The notes beneath the pieces are model-generated. The model was given only the letters and a program-made list of their open reading frames with translations. It searched no databases and had not been told where the DNA came from. The position numbers were made by a program, and so were the translations under genes. A DNA stretch of 50,409 bases from a virus. Position 1 is the first letter of the stretch. Each line of letters opens with the position of its first letter. This document shows positions 39,051 to 47,640 of the stretch, in pieces. The DNA lies in IMG/VR virus record IMGVR_UViG_3300027970_000040, positions 1 to 50,409 of that record; one strand, given 5' to 3'.

Positions 39051-40493
39051 CTTTTCTAAGTCAAAAGGGTAATTGGCTTCACGGTAAAAAGCTTTACGTT
39101 GGGTCAAGTGACGTTTGGCAAACTTACAACTACTGGTTATGTCCCAGATTTGTACAAAGTCTTTATCTTCTGCTTTACGAATGCCTCGACCGATGCTTTG
39201 GATAACACGGACAAAGGATTTTCCAGGTTCAATGAGAACCAGATTAAAAATACGAGGTATGTTGATACCAACAGCGGCGACACCATAAGTAGCAACAATG
39301 ATTTTATTTGTGCTGGTTGCAATTTCATCATATTCTTCTTTCCTATCAACCATATTAGTAGCACCACTGACGAACACACTGTCCGGTAACCTACTAATAA
39401 TTTCTTTACCTGCATTAACTCTATCAACTAGGACCAAGACATTACCACTCTCTTTAATCTTTAGTATCAATTCAGCAATAGCATCCAGTCTGTGTGTATC
39501 TTCTAATAAATGTTTCAACTCACTTTGGTAATTAGTGAACTCTACATCGTCTTTCAGTTGTACAATATTAACGTGACATTGTGCTAACACACCTTGATCC
39601 TGCAATTCACTTGCACTTAATTTACTGATTACAGGGCCTAAACTAACAAACAACGATTGTGCTTCAAACTTAGCTTTAGGGATAGTACCTGTTAGCCCCC
39701 ACCGAATGGGAACTTTAGCAAACACACCTGTAAGTAATGTTTTTAATGCGTCTGCTTTGGCCATATGCACTTCATCAACCATTACACAAACAACACCTTC
39801 AATGAAGTCACTGATATTTACTTCAGCTTCTCCGGCTTTTGTTTTCTTAAGCATATTGTTAAGGCTCTGCCAAGTACAGATAGTGTGTGTTTTATTGTAT
39901 TCTTTACGATCACCAAAGTATACGCCAACATCTAATCCAAGATTAATGTAATCTGCTTCTGTTTGTGTTACTAGACTTTTGTTTGGAACGATAACGATAC
40001 TACGTCCATATTGTTCTATGCTATAACTTAGTGCGGCAGTCATCAATGTTTTACCCGCGCCTGTTGCAATTTCTTGCAATGATTGTGGATTCTTTAAAAA
40101 GTTATTAACGATACTAATTTGATAGTCACGTAATTCTACAGGTGTACCTTCTTTGGGATGACCTTTAGGCCAGTTCTTATGAGCAAACGTTGACTCAGAC
40201 ACTTCAGCAAATTCAAAGGTTGTGGTATAATCCCTTGTATCATCCAACTCAATATCATATCCTGCTCTATCTAATACAGGAAGTATTTCTTCTAACAAAT
40301 TAATGTAAGTACTTCCTGCTAAACTGAAATAACTTACCTTACCGTTCCATCTACCCAGTCGTACTGCGGGTAGATAACGTGCTCCGGGTACTTCGTACTC
40401 AAACATTTTCATCAGTGCTTTACGCTCTGCAAGTTCAAGGCCTTCTATCTTTACGTTAACTTCATCTTTAACGATTATCTTACATTGTTTCAT
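39036..40493 (-). CDS. uvsW: UvsW-type SF2 helicase
   Basis: This 485-aa protein has SF2 motifs. LRDYQ is the Q-like motif, ATGAGKT (about 140-150) is Walker A and VDEVHMAK is the DEAH-like box. RWGLTGTIPK is motif III and IQSIGRGIRKAED is motif VI. An N-terminal about 100-residue domain (ARYLPAVRLGRWNGKVSYFS) matches T4 UvsW. UvsW resolves R-loops and recombination branches, switching origin- to recombination-driven replication. The start overlaps the preceding gene by 4 bases (ATGA). T4 length is 503 aa. Confidence 0.94.
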   Translation of the reverse strand: MKQCKIIVKDEVNVKIEGLELAERKALMKMFEYEVPGARYLPAVRLGRWNGKVSYFSLAGSTYINLLEEILPVLDRAGYDIELDDTRDYTTTFEFAEVSESTFAHKNWPKGHPKEGTPVELRDYQISIVNNFLKNPQSLQEIATGAGKTLMTAALSYSIEQYGRSIVIVPNKSLVTQTEADYINLGLDVGVYFGDRKEYNKTHTICTWQSLNNMLKKTKAGEAEVNISDFIEGVVCVMVDEVHMAKADALKTLLTGVFAKVPIRWGLTGTIPKAKFEAQSLFVSLGPVISKLSASELQDQGVLAQCHVNIVQLKDDVEFTNYQSELKHLLEDTHRLDAIAELILKIKESGNVLVLVDRVNAGKEIISRLPDSVFVSGATNMVDRKEEYDEIATSTNKIIVATYGVAAVGINIPRIFNLVLIEPGKSFVRVIQSIGRGIRKAEDKDFVQIWDITSSCKFAKRHLTQRKAFYREANYPFDLEKLTYR

Positions 40494-41524
40494 TTAATTC
40501 CTAAATTTACAGGTTCTGAATTTACACATTTTATAGTTTTAAATAGAGTTGTAGGAAAATCCATTGCTCCGTAATTTCTATAATGTAGCATAACAGGTTT
40601 CTCATATGATTTCAAGTTAGAGTGGTCTCTTATGATATCAATTTCTAATTGATTTAATAGATTTTCCGAATATTCTCCTAATAAGAATAATTGCTTGAAA
40701 TTAGAACTTAGCCTTGAAGATTCGGATATACCATCACATCCCAATTCACTTAACCATTTAATGGCAGTTTCTAATTCTTTGATTTCAAAGTCACTTTGAA
40801 AATTAACAGCAAGGTTTACTTTGCGTGGATCTTCGATAGTAGAGAAATATTCTATAACAGAATCACTGATGGCAATTCCATATTGAACATAATCCGCTAT
40901 CATTACTAAATCGTTGGTTAGTGGTATATCTTTAATAATGTCGTACAATACTTCATTGAGTGCGGCTACATAGAAGTAACCATTGTTATATACAAGTGTC
41001 GGCTCCCAATATTTAACTGATTCATATTCGCTAAGACTGTTAATAATATCTTTAGTAGTCGGACAATAGTCTATCACTTCAAAGTAATCCGCACTTAATG
41101 TAATTAGCATTTTTAATGTTGTTGGTCCGTACTCAATTTCATATTGACGTTTGTCCCTGTGCCATTCCATTGAATGTATTGGATTCTTTTTTAGTGCAGT
41201 TAAAAAGTTTTTATTAAAAGGTGATCTAAAAATTATAGTGTCTTTTAAAATAGCAATGGATGCATTTGTATACTGCGGAGAACTTTCTATAACATTACAT
41301 TTCCAAGGTAATATCAATAAGTTATCAATATCAAATTTTTGTTGTGTAAACTGTCTACGGTATTTTAATGCAATCTTTCTAAAAAGACCATCCTGATTAG
41401 TAGTGATTATATTCTTTATGCCGATTAGATTAGTTAAGTTATTTACAAATTGTAGGTCATACCTGCTTAATCGTATATTGATAAGCATAAAGGTGCCAAC
41501 ATCTTCAAGTGTCTTAAAATCCAT
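40490..41524 (-). CDS. UvsW-coupled protein, HARP-like segment
   Basis: I do not recognise this 344-aa protein as a whole. FRSPFNKNFLTALKKNPIHSMEWHRDKRQYEIEYGPTTLKMLI (about 100-145) resembles a HARP/UvsW-N-like module (a short region that contacts DNA before a helicase). The C-terminus ends VMLHYRNYGAMDFPTTLFKTIKC. Its stop overlaps the UvsW start (ATGA), so the two are made together. A DNA-branch role with UvsW is inferred. The ATG is 5 bases after a TATAAT. Confidence 0.7.
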   Translation of the reverse strand: MDFKTLEDVGTFMLINIRLSRYDLQFVNNLTNLIGIKNIITTNQDGLFRKIALKYRRQFTQQKFDIDNLLILPWKCNVIESSPQYTNASIAILKDTIIFRSPFNKNFLTALKKNPIHSMEWHRDKRQYEIEYGPTTLKMLITLSADYFEVIDYCPTTKDIINSLSEYESVKYWEPTLVYNNGYFYVAALNEVLYDIIKDIPLTNDLVMIADYVQYGIAISDSVIEYFSTIEDPRKVNLAVNFQSDFEIKELETAIKWLSELGCDGISESSRLSSNFKQLFLLGEYSENLLNQLEIDIIRDHSNLKSYEKPVMLHYRNYGAMDFPTTLFKTIKCVNSEPVNLGIK

Positions 41525-41529
41525 TCTTT

Positions 41530-41558
41530 ATTATATCATAGTCAAATATTATTTACAA
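41530..41558 (-). promoter_or_regulatory. Early promoter of the UvsW operon, leaderless type
   Basis: TTGTAA (41553-41558), 17 bases, TATAAT (41530-41535), then AAAGA and ATG 41524. Confidence 0.55.
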
Positions 41559-41569
41559 ACATAATGGCT

Positions 41570-41588
41570 AAAGGAGCAATGCTCCTTT
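41570..41588 (-). terminator. Hairpin after the AAA+ gene
   Basis: The stem AAAGGAG / CTCCTTT with a 5-base loop lies between the AAA+ gene and the UvsW operon promoter. Only three U follow, so termination may be weak. Confidence 0.5.
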
Positions 41589-41633
41589 ATCGGAGAGGAC
41601 TTATTGACGTTGCCTCTACGCACACTGCAGGGT

Positions 41634-42665
41634 TTATGCAGATTTCATACACGTTGTACGTGCAAGATTTTTCCAATTGTTAGGGCTAATCTTTACCAAA
41701 TCAGCAATCTTCAAACACATACGCAAAGACACTTCACGCAATTTAGTATGATTGTCCCACATAAAGTCAATTACCATTTGTGATTGTTCTTCTGTGAAAT
41801 CGTAATCACTAAACAAACCACCTTCAGCATCACGATGGACCTGCTTGATACGCAACATTTTGTCACGATCACCGTCAATAGTCAGGTCCAGAAAGTGACA
41901 ACGTGACTGCAATGCCTCTAAGTGATCCTGCAATTTCTTAGATTTCAAGTTGCCAAATTTCAAGTTAGTAATAAAGATAGCACTACCATTGAAGTTGAAA
42001 GTATTCGGGATACCTTCTTCACGCAACAAACGACTATCACTATTCCAGCAAATTCTACGAGTCTTACCTGAATCTAATGCGGCCTTAAGAATGTTCAATG
42101 CCAAGTCATCAGTAAAAACACTATCGCAATCATCGAAAATCAATACGTTTTTAGTGTCAGAATATTTGTACAACTGAGCATACAAACCCAATGCAGTCAT
42201 CGCACCTTTAACAATGTTAAAGCGAACACGTTTACCTGCAAGTTTGTCAAACATACTTGCCTTTTCCATTTGTGTCTCAACACCATATGACTTACCGACA
42301 CCGGGCGGGCCTGATACAATCATAGCACGAATGTCACCATTGATTGCCGCACGTGACATTTCATCGAGGACCTCGAAACGAGCCGCAATACGGTCCATTG
42401 CTTCTGTTTCTGTTTCTTTAGCTTGTTCAGCTTTTGCAAATTTTACTGTATTTTCTGTCATAGATTCTCCATTCAAAAATTCAATTTCATTGATACTATC
42501 AACAAGCACCTTGACTTCAGGTATGTTGATTGCGAATTGACCGTCATTTTTAACAGTCACATAACCACCTTTAGCACCGGTCTGAAAACCTTTAACTAAT
42601 GTAAACTCTGTATTGACTACAGATTGTTTACGATAAGAGCCAGAGAGAATGCGAATAGTAGACAT
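41634..42665 (-). CDS. AAA+ ATPase
   Basis: This 343-aa protein has Walker A VSGPPGVGKS (about 117-126), Walker B VLIFDDCDSVF, a sensor-like SAIFITNLK and an arginine-containing QSRCHFLDLTID. The N-terminal about 70 residues form a separate beta domain (IRILSGSYRKQSVVNTEFTLVKGFQTGAKGGYVTV). Such ATPases in aquatic phages remodel DNA-protein complexes. It is not an obvious gp44. Early promoter at 42697-42725 with AAAGGA before the ATG. A hairpin terminator follows. Confidence 0.88.
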   Translation of the reverse strand: MSTIRILSGSYRKQSVVNTEFTLVKGFQTGAKGGYVTVKNDGQFAINIPEVKVLVDSINEIEFLNGESMTENTVKFAKAEQAKETETEAMDRIAARFEVLDEMSRAAINGDIRAMIVSGPPGVGKSYGVETQMEKASMFDKLAGKRVRFNIVKGAMTALGLYAQLYKYSDTKNVLIFDDCDSVFTDDLALNILKAALDSGKTRRICWNSDSRLLREEGIPNTFNFNGSAIFITNLKFGNLKSKKLQDHLEALQSRCHFLDLTIDGDRDKMLRIKQVHRDAEGGLFSDYDFTEEQSQMVIDFMWDNHTKLREVSLRMCLKIADLVKISPNNWKNLARTTCMKSA

Positions 42666-42696
42666 TTGTTTCCTTTATTTCAGTGTCAATACAAGT

Positions 42697-42725
42697 ATTG
42701 TATCACGTTATCCATTTATTGTCAA
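42697..42725 (-). promoter_or_regulatory. Consensus early promoter of AAA+ gene
   Basis: TTGACA (42720-42725), 17 bases, TACAAT (42697-42702), within the shared TTGACAATAAATGG block. Confidence 0.88.
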
Positions 42726-42735
42726 ATTTTGTGCC

Positions 42736-43113
42736 TTAAGCGGCCTTACGAAAATACCCATAGGGTAAGCTAAGTGTCCAAGCCAAATACTCATCATCAC
42801 CGTTAGTGTCCTCAGCTTCGTGGATCCAACGCATAGCGGTAGCACGGTCCTTAGCACCAAGTTGAATCAACGATTGAATCCGTTGCTCAAAAACAACAGT
42901 TGCCTCTGTTTCGGCCTCTTTACGGGCCTTATCTTCGGCTTCAATAGCCACACCTAGTCCTTCAAACTCAGCTTCAAACTGCTCCAAAGTCCAAGTTGAA
43001 GTGTCAACACCACGAGGGCGAACACCATAAGCGTCCTTGTACATATCCCAATATATAGATTGGGCTTGTTCCAATTGTGTCAACTCTTCCCAAGATTTGA
43101 ATTCTGTAGTCAT
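42736..43113 (-). CDS. Conserved acidic phage protein, 125 aa
   Basis: It starts MTTEFKSWEELTQLEQAQSIYWDMYKDAYGVRPRGVDTSTW. It has a Glu-rich helix in the middle and ends RWIHEAEDTNGDDEYLAWTLSLPYGYFRK. I recall similar proteins in other phages and in bacteria, but no function. ATG 43113 follows AAGGA by 8 bases; a TTG at 43119 is less likely. Two tandem early promoters serve it. Its small, acidic form would fit a host-takeover or mimic role, which is speculation. Confidence 0.8.
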   Translation of the reverse strand: MTTEFKSWEELTQLEQAQSIYWDMYKDAYGVRPRGVDTSTWTLEQFEAEFEGLGVAIEAEDKARKEAETEATVVFEQRIQSLIQLGAKDRATAMRWIHEAEDTNGDDEYLAWTLSLPYGYFRKAA

Positions 43114-43146
43114 TTCCAAGTCCTTTTCTTTACTGTCTAAGATTCT

Positions 43147-43175
43147 ATTATAGCAGAAAGCCCATTTATTGTCAA
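43147..43175 (-). promoter_or_regulatory. Perfect-consensus early promoter
   Basis: TTGACA (43170-43175), 17 bases, TATAAT (43147-43152). Confidence 0.92.
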
Positions 43176-43216
43176 ATTTTGGCTACTAAATTAGCGTAGC
43201 TTTTGTTCGAACCCAT
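43172..43216 (-). CDS. Possible 14-aa leader peptide
   Basis: AAAGG lies 5 bases before an ATG at 43216 that encodes 14 residues (MGSNKSYANLVAKI). It lies between two tandem early promoters and ends within the -35 region of the second. This may be chance. Confidence 0.22.
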   Translation of the reverse strand: MGSNKSYANLVAKI

Positions 43217-43243
43217 GTGCACCTTTCAACTGAATAAGACTCT

Positions 43244-43272
43244 ATTGTATACCCAAACCGATTTATTGTCAA
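43244..43272 (-). promoter_or_regulatory. Second consensus early promoter upstream
   Basis: TTGACA (43267-43272), 17 bases, TACAAT (43244-43249). It reads into the 43113 gene and is divergent from the late promoter at 43286. Confidence 0.85.
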
Positions 43273-43285
43273 CCTTTTGCACAAA

Positions 43286-43293
43286 CATAAATA
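43286..43293 (+). promoter_or_regulatory. Late promoter (CATAAATA) abutting the GT-like gene
   Basis: CATAAATA is followed by AAATTT and ATG 43300. No ribosome site is visible. Confidence 0.65.
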
Positions 43294-43299
43294 AAATTT

Positions 43300-44595
43300 A
43301 TGAATAGAATACTAGTAGCATTTGATTATTGGGGCCCGAATTATCCACTAAGGAATAATCAAAACTTTAATAAATCATTTTCAGAGTTAATAGTTGACGA
43401 TACCAGTTGTGAGTTTTTTAATAAGATACCAAGATATGAATGTGTACCATCATCCATTTTAAAAGATAAAGATTTATTTATTTACCCTATAATAATAGGA
43501 TTCGGTCAATATGAATGGCCGTATAATACTGATATTGATATATTATCATCAACCTCAATGTCAATTAATGTAGCTAATAGCATACGTAGTAGAAATGGAT
43601 TTTTATTTTTAGATTTAGGTAACGAGTCGGCAATGACAGATTCTTTATTAGATAAGGTGCATTCATATATTTTAAGTAAGGATATTCCATTAAGAAAGGT
43701 TATATTTCAAATCGGAAATTGTAATGGAATAGAAATATATAAAAATTATTGTTTCAGAAAAGGAATTATTTTTGAAAAAGCAATGAATATATCTTGTATT
43801 GAATACTTTGAATGGCATACAAGTAAACACTACCATGTAGGTATCAATAATCAAGGATTTATACCTTTACCAAAAAATGTAGATTATAGTAAAATTGAAA
43901 AAACATTCTTATGTTTAAATAACAGACAGCGGCAACATAGAAAAAATCTGTTTATACTATGGAATTTAAATGATTTAATTAAAGATAGTTTTTATACAAT
44001 GCCTAATAAATCCGGATATACGCTTGACACTAAAACATATAGTCTTAATGATTATATAGATACTAATTTAATGTGCAGGGTTGGGGCAACACCTGAATAC
44101 ATTGATGAAATAGGAAAAACGTTGCCACTTACACTTGATGACCCTAGACCAGTAAATTTATTATCTTTGTTTGTATCGATTGGTGCGTATTATCAAAGTA
44201 GTTTAATAAGTGTGGTCACTGAAACTAATTTTGAGGGATCTGAGGTGTCTGATATTTTTAATACAGAAAAGATATTTAAACCAATGATTCATAGACACCC
44301 ATTTATTTTAGTAGGCCCATATAAAACATTAGAACATTTAAAAAATATGGGATATAAAACATTTAGTGAGTTTTGGGATGAGAGTTATGATGATATTGAA
44401 GATCCTACTGAACGATTATTAAAAATAGTTGAATTATGTAAATCCATATATGAATGGAGTGACACAGAAAAAAAGAAGTTTTTTTATAAATCAATGATTG
44501 TTACTAATCATAATCATAAACTCTTAACAGAATGTTATCCCAATAACATGCGTAAAAACTTTTGGCATGAATTTAAGAATATAAACCATGAATAG
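43300..44595 (+). CDS. Glycosyltransferase-like protein, copy 1
   Basis: This 431-aa AT-rich gene encodes a protein whose C-terminal region resembles GT-B/GT10-like (fucosyltransferase-type) enzymes of phages and large viruses: SLISVVTETNF..., IFNTEKIFKPMIHRHPFILVGPYKTLEHLKNMGYKTFSEFWDESYDDIEDP (about 300-370). The EK...F-x-P-(I/M) motif is the nucleotide-sugar-binding signature of that fold. The N-terminal half has no familiar motif. It is paralogous to the next gene. The product probably glycosylates a surface or virion component; substrate unknown. Confidence 0.7.
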   Translation: MNRILVAFDYWGPNYPLRNNQNFNKSFSELIVDDTSCEFFNKIPRYECVPSSILKDKDLFIYPIIIGFGQYEWPYNTDIDILSSTSMSINVANSIRSRNGFLFLDLGNESAMTDSLLDKVHSYILSKDIPLRKVIFQIGNCNGIEIYKNYCFRKGIIFEKAMNISCIEYFEWHTSKHYHVGINNQGFIPLPKNVDYSKIEKTFLCLNNRQRQHRKNLFILWNLNDLIKDSFYTMPNKSGYTLDTKTYSLNDYIDTNLMCRVGATPEYIDEIGKTLPLTLDDPRPVNLLSLFVSIGAYYQSSLISVVTETNFEGSEVSDIFNTEKIFKPMIHRHPFILVGPYKTLEHLKNMGYKTFSEFWDESYDDIEDPTERLLKIVELCKSIYEWSDTEKKKFFYKSMIVTNHNHKLLTECYPNNMRKNFWHEFKNINHE

Positions 44596-45898
44596 AATAT
44601 TAGTAGCCTTCGATTATTTCGCCCCCACTTATCCATTGCTTAATAATCAAAATTTTAATCAACCATTAGATAAATTAGAAATAGATAATGGAGTATACGA
44701 GTTTTTTAAATCATTGGATGGGTTTGAATGCGTACCGTCATTATCATTAAAAGAACTTGATTATTTCGTATATCCAATTCGTTTAGGATTAGAGCCTGAT
44801 GATTGGATAAATCGTCCAGAAATAGATTTATTAGCTACTACTAATATATCGATTCATACATTTAATGGAATAAGAGGTAGAAATGGATTTTTACTTCTTG
44901 ATTTGGGACATGAATCTATATTAAATGATAAAATTATAGATACTATCCATGAGTATTTAAAACTAAAAGATATTCCTTTAAGAAAGGTAATATTACAAAC
45001 CGGTAGTGCAAATGGTGAAAAATACTATAAAGAATATTGTTTTAAAAAACAAATTAGTAGAGGAATCAATATATGTTGTATAGAATATTTTGAATGGCTG
45101 AGTAGTAGATTAGTAACGGAAAATAAAAAAATTAATAATAAAATTCTTCCAAAAAACGTAGACTATAGTAAAATTGAAAAAACATTTCTATGCCTAAATA
45201 GAGTTCATCGATGGCATCGTGTTAATTTATTTGTGTTATGGAATATCAATAATCTAATGGAAGATTCTTATTATACAATGAATAATAAATCCAATTTTCC
45301 TGTAGGTGAGGATTATGATAATGATATTTGGAGAAGAACTATTGATACTAGATTAGTTAATAAATTAGGATTAACTGAAGAAGATATAGATAAAATACAA
45401 GTCACATTGCCTTTAAAAATAGATGAGTTTGTGGAACCAGATGTTATGGCTAAATTATTTGGTACAGTAGATCCGTATTACCAACGTAGTTTAATTAGTA
45501 TAGTTACTGAAACCAATTTTCAAAACAACGATATTTTTAATACAGAAAAGATATTTAAACCAATGGTTCATAGGCACCCATTTATTCTAGTAGGTTCATA
45601 TAAAACATTAGAATATCTAAAAGAACTGGGATATAAAACATTCAGTGATTTTTGGGATGAAACATATGATGATATTGAAGATCCATTTGAAAGATTATTA
45701 AAGATAGTAGAAATTTGTAAAGATATACAAAGTTGGAATGATGCTAAAAAGAAAAAGTTTTTCTATAAGTCAATGGTTATTACTAACCATAATTATGATT
45801 TATTAACTTCTCAATACCCTGACAATATGCGTAAAAGCTTTTGGCATAGATTAAGAGATTATGCTGTATTTCAACGGGATAAAGACAAACCTTTTTAA
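44588..45898 (+). CDS. Glycosyltransferase-like protein, copy 2
   Basis: This 436-aa paralogue of the preceding gene is closely similar from end to end. Both start MNRILVAFDY and share NVDYSKIEKTFLCLN, ETNF...DIFNTEKIFKPM.HRHPFILVG, LKELGYKTFSDFWDE and FFYKSMV.TNHN. Start and previous stop overlap by 8 bases. The N-terminal halves have diverged more than the C-terminal core, so acceptor choice may differ. It is convergent with the radical SAM gene, overlapping it by 4 bases. Confidence 0.7.
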   Translation: MNRILVAFDYFAPTYPLLNNQNFNQPLDKLEIDNGVYEFFKSLDGFECVPSLSLKELDYFVYPIRLGLEPDDWINRPEIDLLATTNISIHTFNGIRGRNGFLLLDLGHESILNDKIIDTIHEYLKLKDIPLRKVILQTGSANGEKYYKEYCFKKQISRGINICCIEYFEWLSSRLVTENKKINNKILPKNVDYSKIEKTFLCLNRVHRWHRVNLFVLWNINNLMEDSYYTMNNKSNFPVGEDYDNDIWRRTIDTRLVNKLGLTEEDIDKIQVTLPLKIDEFVEPDVMAKLFGTVDPYYQRSLISIVTETNFQNNDIFNTEKIFKPMVHRHPFILVGSYKTLEYLKELGYKTFSDFWDETYDDIEDPFERLLKIVEICKDIQSWNDAKKKKFFYKSMVITNHNYDLLTSQYPDNMRKSFWHRLRDYAVFQRDKDKPF

Positions 45899-46920
45899 AT
45901 AAACCCTTTAATGACCTGACTATAATCATTCATAGCAGATTGTATTTTATTATTGGTTGAGTTAGGTCTGCAAGGTTTACAGAAACTTGTTATAAAATTA
46001 TTATAGATTTCTTTGTGTTTATCACTACACCATATATCTCTAAAATCATCATCTATCCAAGAACCTAATTTAGTATCTTCTCGGCCTTTATATTCACAGC
46101 AAAGATATATATTTCCGTCAGCACAAAAACTAGGGAACAAAAACATCTGATGGCAACGTTTATATTCTCTTGCATCATATCTACCTAATGATACGTCTGC
46201 CTTAATGCCATAAAATTCACTTGCAGTTTTAATCCTACTAGCAACTTCATCATTCATAATAAAGCTATGACCATTCAATACCATAGGTCGTAGATGCACT
46301 GCACGTGCGTTAACATCTCTTGCGTATTCAAATATACTGTTGATTTCTAATTGGCTTGTGTTCTCTGGCATTAATAATGCTTTTATATCTAATGGAACAC
46401 CTTTACTACCTAACTCTTTTGCAGTCTCTTTGACTCTACCAAAAGGGCTATCTGTCATTTTGCTTTTACGTATTAACTCATAAGTGTCAGGATTACCACT
46501 GTCAATATCAAGACCTACATAAGCCATACGCTTTAACTTATCAGTATCAATAGTTAATATCTTGTGTAGTTTTGTGCCGTTTGTATTCATAGCGGCAACA
46601 TAACCTTTATCAATCACATCTTCCAATAAATCTTCATAGCCTGGAAGTAGTGTAGGTTCACCTCCACCACTGAAGATAACATTACTTAATGTTCCAATTA
46701 CATTACTATCGTGTTGACGCCAAGTATGTAATCTGTCAATTAACTTGATATATTGGTCCACAGTTTGATACACCGGCAACTCTGTTCTGAATTGTTCGGT
46801 GTTACAGTAATAGCAGGCTTGATTGCAGATATTTGTAGTGTCTAAATCTATCTGCCATGGTAGTATTTTACCTGGTATATTACCTTGTATCCAACGTGAG
46901 ATTAATTGATACTGATCCAT
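45895..46920 (-). CDS. Radical SAM protein with SPASM-like C-terminus
   Basis: The [4Fe-4S]-SAM motif C-x3-C-x2-C is present (CNQACYYC, C32/C36/C39), followed by VIFSGGGEPTLLPGYEDLL and AAMNTNGTKL. The C-terminal third has Cys-rich CHQMFLFPSFCADGNIYLCCEYKG and FCKPC, an auxiliary-cluster SPASM-like domain. These proteins modify peptides, proteins or sugars by radical chemistry. No small peptide substrate is evident beside it. It is the last gene of the gp32-uvsX-uvsY operon, 9 bases after uvsY, and next to the glycosyltransferase-like pair. Confidence 0.93.
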   Translation of the reverse strand: MDQYQLISRWIQGNIPGKILPWQIDLDTTNICNQACYYCNTEQFRTELPVYQTVDQYIKLIDRLHTWRQHDSNVIGTLSNVIFSGGGEPTLLPGYEDLLEDVIDKGYVAAMNTNGTKLHKILTIDTDKLKRMAYVGLDIDSGNPDTYELIRKSKMTDSPFGRVKETAKELGSKGVPLDIKALLMPENTSQLEINSIFEYARDVNARAVHLRPMVLNGHSFIMNDEVASRIKTASEFYGIKADVSLGRYDAREYKRCHQMFLFPSFCADGNIYLCCEYKGREDTKLGSWIDDDFRDIWCSDKHKEIYNNFITSFCKPCRPNSTNNKIQSAMNDYSQVIKGFI

Positions 46921-46929
46921 CAGTCACTT

Positions 46930-47391
46930 TTATCCTATTGTAATATCTTCCATGCCGGCTGTACGCAATCTTACAATGTGACCCATCTGCCATTGTTTAG
47001 CTTCAAGACCTTTCATAATTCCCAACCACTTATTTCTTAGTAATGCCACTTCATTGATAAGTGTTTCAAAATCTACAACTTCATCTTCACCATCAACATA
47101 CTTTTCAGCATCACGACTTGTCAATACTCTATTGTATGCTTCTAAGTATTTTTGAAAGTGTTTACGGCGAATTTGACGTAGTTTAATATTAAGATAGTTT
47201 AATACTGCTTCTATCTCTTGTAGTTGATTAAAACGATGTTCGGTATGTCCCGGAATAGCGGCAATGTTCTTTTCAACATTACCGTATACCTTTACCTCAC
47301 TTTTTGCAGATAATAATTCATTCTCAAAATGAATGATAAAATCGGGTATCACACTTAAATTTTGTGATACCCTTGTGTACCAATTTGACAT
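46930..47391 (-). CDS. uvsY: Recombination mediator UvsY-like
   Basis: This 153-aa helical protein has a basic core NIKLRQIRRKHFQKYLEAYNRVLTSRDAEKYVDGEDEVVDF followed by LRNKWLGIMKGLEAKQWQMGHIVRLRTAGMED. The pattern matches T4-type UvsY (137 aa), which loads UvsX on gp32-covered single strands. Its place after uvsX and an 82-aa gene in one operon with gp32 supports this. Confidence 0.75.
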   Translation of the reverse strand: MSNWYTRVSQNLSVIPDFIIHFENELLSAKSEVKVYGNVEKNIAAIPGHTEHRFNQLQEIEAVLNYLNIKLRQIRRKHFQKYLEAYNRVLTSRDAEKYVDGEDEVVDFETLINEVALLRNKWLGIMKGLEAKQWQMGHIVRLRTAGMEDITIG

Positions 47392-47640
47392 TTAATCCCA
47401 TTCTTCGTGGTCTTCGTCTTCATCATATTCTTCATACTCTTCGGCATCGTGTTGATCGGTATAACCTTTTAACGCCTTAAGTACCTCTTTGTCATTCTTA
47501 AAGGCATCTTTAATTTCGTCTGCTTCATAATTGTTATCAATTAATAAATTGATTAATGTGTCGGCAGCATCACCGCGTTCGTTGAAATCAATATGAGTTC
47601 GCAATGCGTCCCATACTTCAGTAACAAAATTTAAACTCAT
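47392..47640 (-). CDS. Small acidic protein between uvsX and uvsY
   Basis: This 82-aa protein starts MSLNFVTEVWDALRTHIDFNERGDAADTLINLLIDNNYEADEIKDAFKNDKEV. It has a strongly acidic tail of Glu, Asp and Tyr. The type is common beside uvsX in T4-like phages; function is unknown. The start overlaps the uvsX stop by 4 bases. The tail might mimic DNA or contact the recombination proteins. Confidence 0.8.
   Translation of the reverse strand: MSLNFVTEVWDALRTHIDFNERGDAADTLINLLIDNNYEADEIKDAFKNDKEVLKALKGYTDQHDAEEYEEYDEDEDHEEWD

Noticed and set aside
39099-39951. Plus-strand frames over UvsW
   Set aside because: Antisense shadows of a helicase with clear SF2 motifs.
43205-43213. GGTTCGAAC on the minus strand, like a tRNA T-loop
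   Set aside because: The flanking bases do not form a T-stem, acceptor or anticodon arm, so no tRNA is supported.
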